Assembly (NCBI RefSeq): GCF_040939785.1
Contig: NZ_CP162553.1
Span: forward strand, 7,273,001-7,337,000
Direction of reading: 5' to 3'
Source: Bradyrhizobium lupini
GTDB lineage: Bacteria; Pseudomonadota; Alphaproteobacteria; Rhizobiales; Xanthobacteraceae
DNA: 64,000 nucleotides
In this document: piece by piece, positions 36,484-45,462 of the stretch
How positions within the stretch are numbered: the stretch's first letter is position 1
Layout of the letters: each line of letters begins with the position of its first letter
The notes under the pieces: generated by a model
The model's database searches: none
Told to the model about the DNA's origin: nothing
The model's input: the letters and a program-made list of their open reading frames with translations, nothing else
Made by a program: the position numbers and the translations under genes

Positions 36484-37080
36484 TTATGCCTTCTCGCCGA
36501 TCCGGCTTTCCTTGCCCGATTGCAGCCGCTTGATGTTCTCGCGATGGGCGTAGAACAGCAGCAGCGTCAGCACCGCGGCCATCGCTGCTAGTGCGAGATG
36601 GCCGAACCACCACAGGAACAGCGGCGTGATAAAGGACGCCACCAGCGCAGAGAGCGAGGAATAGCGGGTGGTGAAGGCGGTCGCGAGCCATAGCAGGCAG
36701 AACACCAGCGCGGCCGGCCAGAACAGCCCGAGCAGAATGCCGATATAGACGGCGACACCCTTGCCGCCGCGGAACTTGAGCCAGACCGGGAAAAGATGGC
36801 CGAGGAAGGCGCCGAGCCCGGCCAGCATCGCGGCGTTGGGACCGGCGATGTAGCCGGCGATCACCACCGCCACGGTGCCCTTGAGCGCGTCGAACAGCAG
36901 GGTCGCGGCGGCAAGGCCCTTGCGCCCCGTGCGCAGCACGTTCGTGGCGCCGATGCTGCCGGAGCCGATCGACCGCAGATCCTGCGTGCCGCCGAGCCTG
37001 GTCAGGATCAGCCCGAACGGAATCGAGCCGAGCAGGTAGCCGATGACGAAAGCGACCGGCAGAAACAGTTCAAGCGCCAT
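36484..37080 (-). CDS. plsY: Glycerol-3-phosphate acyltransferase PlsY
   Basis: The 198-residue inner-membrane PlsY is the resident alphaproteobacterial form. It has motif 1 [11 protein letters not shown] with [17 protein letters not shown], motif 2 [17 protein letters not shown] and five to seven membrane helices. It acylates glycerol-3-phosphate with acyl-phosphate. It lies downstream of pyrC on the same strand with a 32-bp gap. A second, dissimilar plsY is present at 17715. Confidence 0.96.
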   Translation of the reverse strand: MALELFLPVAFVIGYLLGSIPFGLILTRLGGTQDLRSIGSGSIGATNVLRTGRKGLAAATLLFDALKGTVAVVIAGYIAGPNAAMLAGLGAFLGHLFPVWLKFRGGKGVAVYIGILLGLFWPAALVFCLLWLATAFTTRYSSLSALVASFITPLFLWWFGHLALAAMAAVLTLLLFYAHRENIKRLQSGKESRIGEKA

Positions 37081-37112
37081 GTCTGCAAATTCCCTGGCTG
37101 CAGCTCCGCACG

Positions 37113-38420
37113 TCAGACATGCTCGTACACTGTCCGTCCGCCGACAATGGTGCGCACCACGCGGCCTGTAAAGCGGGCCTCGTCGAACGGCGTGTTCTTG
37201 CAGGGCGATTTGAGGTCGGCGGGATCGACCACCCAGGGCACATCGGGGTCGATCACGATGACGTCGGCGGGGCTGCCCGTGCGCAGGGTTCCGCCAGGCA
37301 ATCCCAAAATCTCGGCCGGCCGGGTCGACATCGCCCGGATCAGCGTCTTGAGGTCCAATTCGTCATTGTGCACGAGGCGCAGGCCCGCCGGGAGCATGGT
37401 CTCCAGCCCGATGGCGCCGGGGGCTGCTTCTGCGAAAGGCAGGCGCTTGACCTCGACGTCCTGCGGGTTGTGGTCGGACATGATGACGTCGACGAGGCCG
37501 GAGGCGACGGCGGCGACCAGCGCGCGGCGGTCGTCCTCGGTGCGCAGCGGCGGCGACAGCTTCAGGAACGAACGGTAAGGGCCGATGTCGTTCTCGTTCA
37601 GCGCAAGGTGGTTGATCGAGGCTGAGGCCGTCACGGCAAGGCCGGCGTCGCGGGCGCGCTTGAGCACGTCGAGCGACTCGATGCAGGTTAGCGACGCCGC
37701 GTGATAGCGGCCGCCGGTGAGCGCGACCAGGCGCATGTCGCGCTCCAGCATCACGGCTTCCGCCGCGTTCGGGATGCCCATCAGGCCGAGCCGCGAGGCG
37801 AACTCGCCCTCGTTCATCACGCCTTCGCCGACGAGATCGCGATCCTCGGTGTAGTGCACGATCAACGCGTCGAAATCGCGCGCGTAGGTCAAGGCGCGGC
37901 GCATCACCTGCGCATTGCTCACGCTCTTGTCGCAGTCGCTGAAGGCGATCGCGCCTGCTGCCTTGAGGAGGCCGAACTCGGTCATCTCCTCGCCGTGCAT
38001 TCCCTTGGTCAGCGCCGCCATCGGCTGGATGTTGACGATCGCGGTGTCACGGGCGCGACGCATCACGAAGTCGACGGTCGCCGAGTTGTCGATCACCGGC
38101 AAGGTATCGGGCTGGCAGATGATGGTGGTGATGCCGCCGGTCGCAGCCGCCTGGCTCGCGGACGCAAAGGTCTCGCGATGGCTGAAGCCGGGCTCGCCGA
38201 CGAAGGCGCGCATGTCGATCAGGCCGGGGGCGACGATCTTGCCGGCGCAGTTGACGACGTCGGTGCCCTCGGGGACGCCGGCAGCGCCAATGCCGCGGCG
38301 GGTCTCCCGGATGATGCCGTCGGCAATCAGGACATCGCCGGGGCCATCGAAATCCCTGCTGGGGTCGACGAGGCGGGCATTGGCAAGCAGGATGGGTCGG
38401 CGGTCGGTCAACATGAGCAT
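37113..38420 (-). CDS. pyrC: Dihydroorotase-like protein (PyrC/PyrX), metal motif altered
   Basis: The 435-residue amidohydrolase-fold protein is coupled to pyrB (TGATG overlap). The family motif after PGLID should be D-M-H-V-H, but here it reads DMRAF at 69-73, so both metal-binding histidines are missing. NHLALNE and MSDHNPQDV retain parts of the later motifs. This matches the catalytically inactive PyrX-type partner that stabilises aspartate carbamoyltransferase in some proteobacteria, with the active dihydroorotase encoded elsewhere. The usual annotation is dihydroorotase. ATG 38420 or an ATG two codons later are both possible starts. Confidence 0.9.
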   Translation of the reverse strand: MLMLTDRRPILLANARLVDPSRDFDGPGDVLIADGIIRETRRGIGAAGVPEGTDVVNCAGKIVAPGLIDMRAFVGEPGFSHRETFASASQAAATGGITTIICQPDTLPVIDNSATVDFVMRRARDTAIVNIQPMAALTKGMHGEEMTEFGLLKAAGAIAFSDCDKSVSNAQVMRRALTYARDFDALIVHYTEDRDLVGEGVMNEGEFASRLGLMGIPNAAEAVMLERDMRLVALTGGRYHAASLTCIESLDVLKRARDAGLAVTASASINHLALNENDIGPYRSFLKLSPPLRTEDDRRALVAAVASGLVDVIMSDHNPQDVEVKRLPFAEAAPGAIGLETMLPAGLRLVHNDELDLKTLIRAMSTRPAEILGLPGGTLRTGSPADVIVIDPDVPWVVDPADLKSPCKNTPFDEARFTGRVVRTIVGGRTVYEHV

Positions 38421-39367
38421 CACGCGTTCGGCAGGTTGCGGGCGAGCGCTTCCAGCACCGCCATGCGCACGGCCACGCCCATCTCCACCTGTTCGCGGAT
38501 CAGGGACTGCGCGCCGTCCGCGACCGCGGTGTCGATTTCGACGCCGCGGTTCATGGGGCCGGGATGCATGACAAGGGCGTCGGGCTTGGCGTAGGCGAGC
38601 TTCTTCTGGTCCAGCCCGAAATAATGGAAATACTCGGAGGTCGACGGCACGAAGGAGCCGTTCATGCGCTCGCGCTGGAGCCGCAACATCATGACGATGT
38701 CGGCGCCGTTGAGCCCCTCGCGCATGTCGCGCGCGACCTCGACGCCCATCCGCTCGATGCCGGGCGGCAGCAGTGTGGAGGGGCCGACGACGCGGACGCG
38801 GGCGCCCATCGCGTTGAGCAGGATGATGTTGGAGCGGGCCACGCGCGAATGCAGCACGTCACCGCAGATCGCGACGACTAGGCCCTCAAGCCGGCCCTTG
38901 TTGCGGCGGATGGTCAGCGCGTCGAGCAGGGCTTGTGTCGGATGCTCATGCGCGCCGTCGCCGGCATTGATCACGGAACCGTCGACCTTGCGGGCCAGCA
39001 GTTCCACCGCGCCGGAGGCGTGATGGCGCACCACCAGGATATCCGGGTGCATGGCGTTGAGCGTCATGGCGGTGTCGACCAGCGTCTCGCCCTTTTTGAT
39101 GGACGAGGAGGACACCGACATGTTCATGACGTCGGCGCCCAGCCGTTTGCCGGCGAGCTCGAACGACGATTGGGTCCGGGTGGAAGCCTCGAAGAAGAGG
39201 TTCACCTGCGTCCGTCCACGCAGGACGGTGCGCTTCTTGTCAACCTGGCGGTTGAGCTCGACATATTCTTCGGACAGGTCGAGGAGGCCGGTGATGTCGG
39301 CCGCGGAAAGGCCCTCGATGCCCAGCAAATGCCGGTGGCCGAGGACGAAGGTCGATTTCGATGTCAT
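38420..39367 (-). CDS. pyrB: Aspartate carbamoyltransferase catalytic subunit
   Basis: The 315-residue enzyme condenses carbamoyl phosphate and aspartate in pyrimidine synthesis. The carbamoyl-phosphate loop [20 protein letters not shown] and [14 protein letters not shown] are present. The loop with the second-subunit lysine, [10 protein letters not shown] and [13 protein letters not shown] are also present. ATG 39367 fits the family. The pyrC-like gene follows with overlap, suggesting a PyrB-PyrX complex. Confidence 0.97.
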   Translation of the reverse strand: MTSKSTFVLGHRHLLGIEGLSAADITGLLDLSEEYVELNRQVDKKRTVLRGRTQVNLFFEASTRTQSSFELAGKRLGADVMNMSVSSSSIKKGETLVDTAMTLNAMHPDILVVRHHASGAVELLARKVDGSVINAGDGAHEHPTQALLDALTIRRNKGRLEGLVVAICGDVLHSRVARSNIILLNAMGARVRVVGPSTLLPPGIERMGVEVARDMREGLNGADIVMMLRLQRERMNGSFVPSTSEYFHYFGLDQKKLAYAKPDALVMHPGPMNRGVEIDTAVADGAQSLIREQVEMGVAVRMAVLEALARNLPNA

Positions 39368-39484
39368 TAAAGCGAGAGCTATAGGCGGGGATGGCCGGGG
39401 GGCAAGGGCCAAAGCCCGGGCGGGGAGTTATCCCCCGATCTGTCGGTCTTATCGCTGGCGTGAGCTGTCCCCGTCTTCTCCGTC

Positions 39485-39595
39485 ATGCCCGGGCCGAAGC
39501 GCGAAGCGCGTCTTCGCGCTAGACGTCCCGGGCATCCACGTTCTTAAGGTGCTGTCGCAGAAAAGGCGTGGATGGCCGGGACAAGCCCGGCCATG
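39485..39595. repeat. Pair of REP-like palindromes
   Basis: The first element has ATGCCCGGG (39485-39493) and CCCGGGCAT (39527-39535) around an inner GAAGCGCG/CGCGCTAG-type stem. The second has ATGGCCGGG (39572-39580), then ACAAG, and CCCGGCCAT (39586-39594). Both are of the bradyrhizobial 'cATGcCCGGG' dispersed type. The second contains the probable start codon of the 39593 gene. Confidence 0.6.
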
Positions 39596-40363
39596 ACGAA
39601 GGGGAGATTTCCGCTGAAAACAACTCTAACAGCGCTCTTGGTCGCGGCTTTTGTTTCCGGGGCCCACGCCCAATCGCTTCCCGGCGGTTTCGTCTATTTG
39701 CACGACATCGAGCCCAGCATCATCCAGGACATCCGCTACGCCACCTCGAACAATTTCGTCGGCCGTCCGCTCGCCGGCTACGGGGCCGGCGAGTGCGTGG
39801 TGAAGCGGGAGGTTGGGCTGCGGCTGAAGGCGGTCCAGCAGGAACTGGCGGCGCAAAATCTCTCACTGAAAATGTTCGACTGCTACCGGCCGGCGCGGGC
39901 CTCGCTCGACATGGTCAGGTGGTCGCAGAACGGCCACGAGACGGCCGCCGAGCGGCGCTACAATCCCAAAATTCCCAAGACCGAGCTGTTCCGCCTCGGC
40001 TACATCGCAAGCCGCTCGCAGCATTCGACGGGCGCAGCGCTCGATCTCACGCTGGTCGATCTCAACGCCGACAATTCAGGCAAATACGACCCGTCAAAGA
40101 CCTACGCGGACTGCACGGCACCGGTCGAGGCGCGATTGCCGGAGGGCAGCGTCGACATGGGCACCGGCTATGACTGCACCGACGTGAAAGGGCATACCGC
40201 CGCACCAACGATCAGTCCGGATCAGCGCGCCTGGCGCAAGCGGCTGGTGGCTGCGATGGCAAGGCAAGGCTTTGTGAACTATGCAAAGGAGTGGTGGCAC
40301 TTTTCGCTGCCGGGAGCGGGCGGTGCGCCGTATGATTTCCCGATCCAGCCGCGGCGGAACTGA
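39593..40363 (+). CDS. D-alanyl-D-alanine dipeptidase (VanX/DdpX, M15D)
   Basis: The 256-residue zinc dipeptidase has a signal peptide (PLKTTLTALLVAAFVSGAHA, cleaved after residue 26), so it is periplasmic. The VanX active site is complete: R99 (CYRPARAS), H144 and D151 in SQHSTGAALD, and E233 and H236 in EWWHF. It hydrolyses D-Ala-D-Ala, probably for wall turnover or nutrient use rather than vancomycin resistance. The ATG used here (39593) lies inside a REP-like hairpin; no later start keeps the whole signal peptide. Confidence 0.9.
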   Translation: MTKGRFPLKTTLTALLVAAFVSGAHAQSLPGGFVYLHDIEPSIIQDIRYATSNNFVGRPLAGYGAGECVVKREVGLRLKAVQQELAAQNLSLKMFDCYRPARASLDMVRWSQNGHETAAERRYNPKIPKTELFRLGYIASRSQHSTGAALDLTLVDLNADNSGKYDPSKTYADCTAPVEARLPEGSVDMGTGYDCTDVKGHTAAPTISPDQRAWRKRLVAAMARQGFVNYAKEWWHFSLPGAGGAPYDFPIQPRRN

Positions 40364-40383
40364 TTCCGCGCCGAGGACACGAG

Positions 40384-42025
40384 ATGACCCAGCCCAGCTT
40401 CGCGACCCACGAGGTCTTCAACCAGTCGCCGCCGTTCGAGGACGCCGATCTCTTCGCCGTGGATCAGCCGCTGGTCGCGGCGGTCAGGGCCAATGGCGCT
40501 GCGGCGGCGGAACCGGAGCTCTCGGAGTTCGGCAAGCATTGGGGCTCGGCTGCGATGGCCGATCGGGGGCGCGTCGCGAACGAGAACACGCCGAAGCTGC
40601 GCACCTTCGATGCCAAGGGCAATCGGCGCGACCAGGTCGAGTTTCATCCGGCCTATCACGAGCTGATGGCTCACAGCGCCCGTGCCGGCGTGCACAATTC
40701 GACTTGGACTGCGGATGGAAGACCCGCGGGCGATGCCGCAGAGGTCATCCGCGCGGCAAAATTCTACATGGCCTCGCAGGTCGAGACCGGCCATCTCTGC
40801 CCGATCACGATGACGCGCGCCTCCGTTGCGGCGCTGGCGATGCAGCCTGATCTGCGCGCCAAGGTCATGCCGGTGCTGTCGACGAAAAGCTACGATCCCA
40901 GCTTCGCGCCGTGGTGGGAGAAGCGCGGTATGACGCTCGGCATGGGCATGACCGAGAAGCAGGGCGGTACCGACGTGCGCGCCAACATGACGCGCGCGGT
41001 GCGCGAGGGAGGCGCCTACCGTATCACCGGCCACAAATGGTTCATGTCGGCGCCGATGTGCGATGCCTTCCTGGTGCTGGCTCAGGCGGACCAGGGACTG
41101 ACCTGTTTCTTCATGCCGCGCTTCGCGCCGGATGGTTCGGTGAACGCGATCCAGTTCCAGCGGCTGAAGGACAAGCTCGGCAACCGCTCCAACGCGTCAT
41201 CCGAGGTTGAGTTCGTCGGTGCCTATGCGGAAGCCGTCGGCGATGAGGGCAAGGGCATCCGTACCATCATCCAGATGGTGCAAATGACGCGGCAGGATTG
41301 CGCGATCGCCTCGGTCGGCCTGATGCGCTCGGGGCTCGCCCACGCGCTGCATCACACCCGGCACCGCAGCGTGTTCCAGAAACATCTCGCCGATCAGCCG
41401 CTGATGCAGGCGGTACTCTCGGACATGGCGCTGCATGTGGAGGCGAGCACGGCTGTGGTGATGCGGCTCTGCCGCGCCTTCGATCGGACGCCGCTCGATC
41501 CGGCGGAGGCCGCCTACATGCGGCTGCTGACGCCTGCGATCAAATACTGGACCTGCAAGAGCGCGCCGCCGTTTCTCTACGAAGCTATGGAATGCCTCGG
41601 CGGCAACGGCTATGTCGAGGACGGCATTCTGGCGCGGCACTACCGGGAGTCGCCGGTCAACGCGATCTGGGAGGGCTCGGGCAACGTCATGTGTCTCGAC
41701 GTGCTGCGCGCGCTCGCGCGAGCCGGAGGCAGCGGTATCGGTCCTGCAAGCGCTTGCTGCCGAGACCAAAGGTCTGCCAGGGGCAGGCGAGACTGCGGGA
41801 TTCATCGGCAAGACCTTCGGCCGCCCGGACGGCGAGCGCGTAGCGCGCCTTGCGGTCGAGAAGCTGGCGCTGCTTGCGGCCGCCGCCGCGCTCAACGGCG
41901 TGTCACCGCGTCAAGCAGAACTGTTCGCTGCCACGCGCCTCGCCACGAACCACGCCAGCATGTACGGCGCGGTCGAGCTCGAGAGCGGCGACGTGCGCAC
42001 GCTGCTGGAGCGGGCGCTGCCGTGA
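40384..42025 (+). CDS. aidB: AidB-like acyl-CoA dehydrogenase; frameshift near its 3' end
   Basis: This is an acyl-CoA dehydrogenase of the AidB group. The N-terminus ATHEVFNQSPPFEDADLF, SLCPITMT-like HLCPITMTRA, MGMTEKQGGTDVRAN and WEGSGNVMCLDVLRALA are all AidB marks. AidB binds FAD and DNA and is linked to alkylation stress. The frame is lost in the CG-repeat at 41715-41720. The remaining C-terminus (EPEAAVSVLQALAAETKG to TLLERALP) runs in another frame and ends at 42025. Two extra bases, or one fewer, restores it (547-548 codons). The undisturbed frame runs on into the next gene, giving an artificial 809-residue fusion. Confidence 0.85.
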
Positions 42026-42048
42026 GCCTGCCAAACGAAAGCCTCCTG

Positions 42049-42813
42049 ATGGACTCCCTCAATCCCGATCTGCCGCCGCTCACCGAGACGCCGGCGCCGC
42101 CGCGAGTCTGGAAGTTCTGGGGCACGGCGCTGTGGGGCATCGCCATCTTCGCAGCCATGTTCGTCGGGCAGATCGGGGCCATCGTCTATCTGGTCTGGGT
42201 CGCCCGTGACCCAATCGACCTCGCATCGATGCAGCACATCGGTCGCGAGCCGGCGTCGCTCGCGTTTTCGGTCACGATGGGCCTGCCGGCGACGCTGGCC
42301 GCCGTGTGGCTGGCCATCCGCATCAAGAAGGCCTCCTTCGTCGACTATCTCGCGTTCTATTGGCCGTCCTGGAAGCAACTCCTGTTCGGCGCCGTCGGGC
42401 TGATCCTGATCGTGGTCGCCTGGGAGACGATGTCGCGGAGTCTGGGCCGCGAGGCGACGCCGGGCTTCATGACCGACCTGTTGAAATCCGGTCGCGACAA
42501 GGGCGCGGCGCTGATGCTGCTGTTCGCCTTCAGCGTGGCCGCTCCGATGTCCGAAGAGGTCCTCGCCCGCGGCTTTCTGTTTCGCGGCTGGTCGGCGAGC
42601 TTCCTGCGCGTGCCCGGCGCCATCATCCTGTCGTCGCTGGTGTGGACGGTCGTGCATCTACAATACGACCTGTACTTCCTCGCCGAGGTCTTCTCCATCG
42701 GCCTGTGGTTCGGCTACATGCGCTACCGCAGCAGCTCGCTCTGGCTCACGATCGTGCTGCACGCGCTTAACAATCTGACGGCAGTGGTGCTGACGATGTG
42801 GCTGGGGAGTTAG
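42049..42813 (+). CDS. CPBP family intramembrane glutamic endopeptidase
   Basis: The 254-residue membrane protein of the CAAX-protease/bacteriocin-processing (Abi) family has about six helices. Its active-site motifs are MSEEVLARGFLFRG (EExxxR), VHLQYDL and LHALNNL (HxxxN). Substrates are unknown. ATG 42049 is used; a GTG at 42022 overlaps the aidB stop (GTGA) and would add nine residues. Its 3' end overlaps the AEC transporter gene by four bases, convergently. Confidence 0.9.
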   Translation: MDSLNPDLPPLTETPAPPRVWKFWGTALWGIAIFAAMFVGQIGAIVYLVWVARDPIDLASMQHIGREPASLAFSVTMGLPATLAAVWLAIRIKKASFVDYLAFYWPSWKQLLFGAVGLILIVVAWETMSRSLGREATPGFMTDLLKSGRDKGAALMLLFAFSVAAPMSEEVLARGFLFRGWSASFLRVPGAIILSSLVWTVVHLQYDLYFLAEVFSIGLWFGYMRYRSSSLWLTIVLHALNNLTAVVLTMWLGS

Positions 42814-43733
42814 GCCACCAGCGCGATCGCGATCGGCATGGTGATCGCCGCCAAAATCGTCTGAAGCGTGATGATCTGCGCCAGCAGCGGTGCATCGCCG
42901 CCCATCTGGCGGGCCAGCACGTAGGCGCTGGTCGAGGTCGGCACCGCGGCGCAGATCGCGACGATCGCAAGGCTGTCGCCGGACAGTCCGAACCAGACGG
43001 CGAGCCCCAGCGCGACCATCGGCATCAGCACCAGCTTGAACACCACGCCGATAGCGGCACCCGTGCTGGGGCGGAGCAGGCCTTCAAGATGCAGTCCGGC
43101 GCCGGTGACGAGCAGGCCGATGGCGAGCGAGGAGCGGCCGAGTGCGTCTGCCACCTCATGCCAGATCTTCGGCAGCGGCAGGTGGATGACGTTGACGACG
43201 AGCCCGATCACGCAGGCCCAGATCAGGGGATTGCGGACAACCGTCATGACAACGGTGCGCGCGGATTGCTTCTTCGGCGCTGCGTAGTGGGCGAGCACCG
43301 CGACGCTGAGGACGTTGACCAGCGGAATGATCGCCACCATCGCGACGGAGGCGAGCGCCAGCCCGACCTCGCCGAACATATTGGCGGAGACGGACAGCGC
43401 CACATAGGTCTGCCAGCGGATCGCGCCCTGGAAGATCGAGGTGAAGGCGGGGCCGTCGATATCGAGCCGCGACAGGGCCGGGCGGAGCGCGAGGCAGAGC
43501 AGCGACATCGCGAGCGCCGAGAGCAGCAGCGCGCCGCCGACGCCTGCGACCGGGACCTTGGACAGGTCGGCCTTCACCAGCGTCTGGATCAGCAGCATCG
43601 GAAACAGCACGAAATAGGTCAGCCGCTCCAGCCCGTTCCATTGCGTATCGAGCCGCATCAGGGTGCGCTTCAGCACCACGCCGAGCACGATCAGAATAAA
43701 GACGGGGAGGAGCGCCGCGATCACGACGGCCAT
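42810..43733 (-). CDS. AEC family transporter (auxin efflux carrier type)
   Basis: The 307-residue inner-membrane protein has about ten helices in two inverted halves. It starts AVVIAALLPVFILIVLGVVL and continues KRTLMRLDTQWNGLERLTYF. The C-terminus has VPTSTSAYVLARQMGGDAPL and IITLQTILAAITMPI, typical of AEC carriers. Bacterial members export or import malate, malonate or amino-acid-like anions; the substrate is unknown here. The start is 3 bp from the ruvX stop, so the two are probably one operon. Confidence 0.93.
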   Translation of the reverse strand: MAVVIAALLPVFILIVLGVVLKRTLMRLDTQWNGLERLTYFVLFPMLLIQTLVKADLSKVPVAGVGGALLLSALAMSLLCLALRPALSRLDIDGPAFTSIFQGAIRWQTYVALSVSANMFGEVGLALASVAMVAIIPLVNVLSVAVLAHYAAPKKQSARTVVMTVVRNPLIWACVIGLVVNVIHLPLPKIWHEVADALGRSSLAIGLLVTGAGLHLEGLLRPSTGAAIGVVFKLVLMPMVALGLAVWFGLSGDSLAIVAICAAVPTSTSAYVLARQMGGDAPLLAQIITLQTILAAITMPIAIALVA

Positions 43734-43736
43734 GGA

Positions 43737-44228
43737 TCAGTCAGGCCCCGGGGCTGCGCGCAGATTGGCGAGGCGGTCGAGCGCGCCTTGCAGGATGAAG
43801 ATCGCGGCGTGCTCGTCGATCACTTCGGCGCGCTTGGCGCGGCTGACATCCATGCCGATCAGCTCGCGCTCGACCGCGGCGGTCGACAGGCGCTCGTCCC
43901 AGAGGCCGATGGGCAGCGCGGTCAGACCGGCGAGGTTGCGGGCAAACGCCCGGGTCGATTGCGCGCGCGGGCCCTCGCTGCCGTCCATGTTGATGGGCAG
44001 GCCGAGCACGAAGCCGACGGCCTTGCGTTCACTGGCGATCGCGAGCAGCCGGGCGGCATCCTGCTTGAACGCCTTGCGCTGGATCGTTTCGACGCCGGTA
44101 GCTAACCGGCGGTCTGGATTGGAGACGGCAACGCCAATTGTCTTGGTGCCGAGATCAAGGCCGACCAACCCGCCGCGTTCGGGCCAGTGGGTTGCAGCAT
44201 CGACGAGAGGCAGGATAAGAGCCGGCAT
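43737..44228 (-). CDS. ruvX: Putative pre-16S rRNA nuclease / Holliday junction resolvase RuvX (YqgF)
   Basis: The 163-residue RNase H-fold protein has the first catalytic Asp in GLDLGTKTIGVAVSN, FVLGLPINMDGSEGP, the DERLSTAAVER motif and the final IDEHAAIFILQGALD. In E. coli YqgF matures the 5' end of 16S rRNA. ATG 44228 is chosen over the in-frame start at 44276. It is followed by an AEC transporter 3 bp later. Confidence 0.94.
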   Translation of the reverse strand: MPALILPLVDAATHWPERGGLVGLDLGTKTIGVAVSNPDRRLATGVETIQRKAFKQDAARLLAIASERKAVGFVLGLPINMDGSEGPRAQSTRAFARNLAGLTALPIGLWDERLSTAAVERELIGMDVSRAKRAEVIDEHAAIFILQGALDRLANLRAAPGPD

Positions 44229-44274
44229 GGTGTTAGCGCATATCACGCGTCGCGCTACGGAGTGAACCCGGAAC

Positions 44275-44490
44275 ATGGATGCGCTGACATTATTCGGCTT
44301 GTTCGCCGTGACAGCGATGCTGGTCGCTTACGCCCTGGAAGACCGCAGCCACTGGTTCGTGCTGACGTTCGCAATGGCCTGCGTGCTCGGTTCGGCTTAC
44401 GGCTTCCTGCAAGGAGCCTGGCCGTTTGGCGTGGTCGAGGCGATCTGGGCCGTCGTGGCGCTGCGGCGCTGGCATCTCAGGCCGCGATGA
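44275..44490 (+). CDS. Small hydrophobic membrane protein
   Basis: The 71-residue protein has two or three membrane helices (LTLFGLFAVTAMLVAYALED, WFVLTFAMACVLGSAYGFL and FGVVEAIWAVVALRRW). It resembles small rhizobial integral membrane proteins of unknown role. It is divergent from ruvX (46-bp gap). Its 3' end overlaps the LysR gene by 14 bp. Confidence 0.7.
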   Translation: MDALTLFGLFAVTAMLVAYALEDRSHWFVLTFAMACVLGSAYGFLQGAWPFGVVEAIWAVVALRRWHLRPR

Positions 44491-45367
44491 CGTCGTCGTC
44501 TTGCTTCAGGCAGGCGGCAAATCCGTTCAGTGCACTGGTTTGATGTCCGGCACGACGCTGGATGAAGAGCGTCTCGACCTGCGCGTGCGAATGGCTCAGC
44601 GCGTGGATCGAGACGCTGCCGTTGATCGCACTGCGTTCGACCACGGCGCGCGGCAGCAGTGTCACGCCCATGTCGGCGGCGACACAGCCGATCATGCCGT
44701 CGAGCGTGCCGAGTTCGAAGCGTGCGGCTGACGGCCAGCCGAGCTCGACAAAGATCTGTTCCAGCCGCTGCCGGTAGGTGCAGCCGGTGCGGAACGTCAG
44801 TGCGGTCGGGCCCGACTCCGGCGTGCCGGCGCGCAGCTCGGCGAGCGTGGCCCAGCGCCGCGCACTGACCAGCACCAGCTCTTCGCGGAACGCGCTTGTC
44901 GCGGTGAGATCGGCATGCACGATCGGACCTGCGACGAAGGCGCCGTCGAGGGTGCCTTCGAGCACGCAGGCGACGAGGTCGGCGGTGGGTGCGGTGCGCA
45001 GGCTCAGCCGGACGGCGGGAAAGCGGCGATGAAAATCGGCCAACAGCGGCGGCAGCCGCACCGCTGCGGTCGTTTCCATCGAGCCGATCGCGAGCGGTCC
45101 CTTGGGCTCGCCGTCGTCGCAGGCGGCGAGCACGGCCTCGCGCGCTAATGCGGACATCCGTTGCGCGTAGGGCAAAAGGCGCTTGCCCGCACCGGTCAAG
45201 GTCATGCCGCGGCTGTGCCGTTCGAACAGCGGCGTGCCGATCTCGGCTTCCAGTGCCTTCACGCGCTGGGTGACGTTCGACTGCACCGTGTTGAGCTCTT
45301 CCGCCGCGCGGGTGATCCCCCCGGTCCGGGCGACGGCAGCGAAGGTCTGGAGGTCGCTGAGTTCCAT
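44477..45367 (-). CDS. LysR family transcriptional regulator
   Basis: The 296-residue regulator has an N-terminal winged helix (ELSDLQTFAAVARTGGITRA, then LNTVQSNVTQRVKALEAEIG and TPLFERHSRGMTLT). A periplasmic-binding-like effector domain follows (about 90-290). It is divergent from two nitronate monooxygenase genes with a 95-bp AT-rich gap containing ATTCTAGACTAATATT, a possible T-N11-A LysR box. It probably controls those genes and itself. Confidence 0.94.
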   Translation of the reverse strand: MELSDLQTFAAVARTGGITRAAEELNTVQSNVTQRVKALEAEIGTPLFERHSRGMTLTGAGKRLLPYAQRMSALAREAVLAACDDGEPKGPLAIGSMETTAAVRLPPLLADFHRRFPAVRLSLRTAPTADLVACVLEGTLDGAFVAGPIVHADLTATSAFREELVLVSARRWATLAELRAGTPESGPTALTFRTGCTYRQRLEQIFVELGWPSAARFELGTLDGMIGCVAADMGVTLLPRAVVERSAINGSVSIHALSHSHAQVETLFIQRRAGHQTSALNGFAACLKQDDDVIAA

Positions 45368-45462
45368 AATATCGTTTCTCTTTTGAGATGGCAGCGTTCG
45401 TAAGAAATCAATTTTGGAGAATGGTATTCTAGACTAATATTCGTGTCGAGAGCGGAGGAGCC

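Noticed and set aside
40384..42813. 809-residue acyl-CoA dehydrogenase/CPBP protease fusion
   Set aside because: The real AidB C-terminus is in another frame and the protease has its own start; the fusion comes from a frameshift in a CG-repeat.
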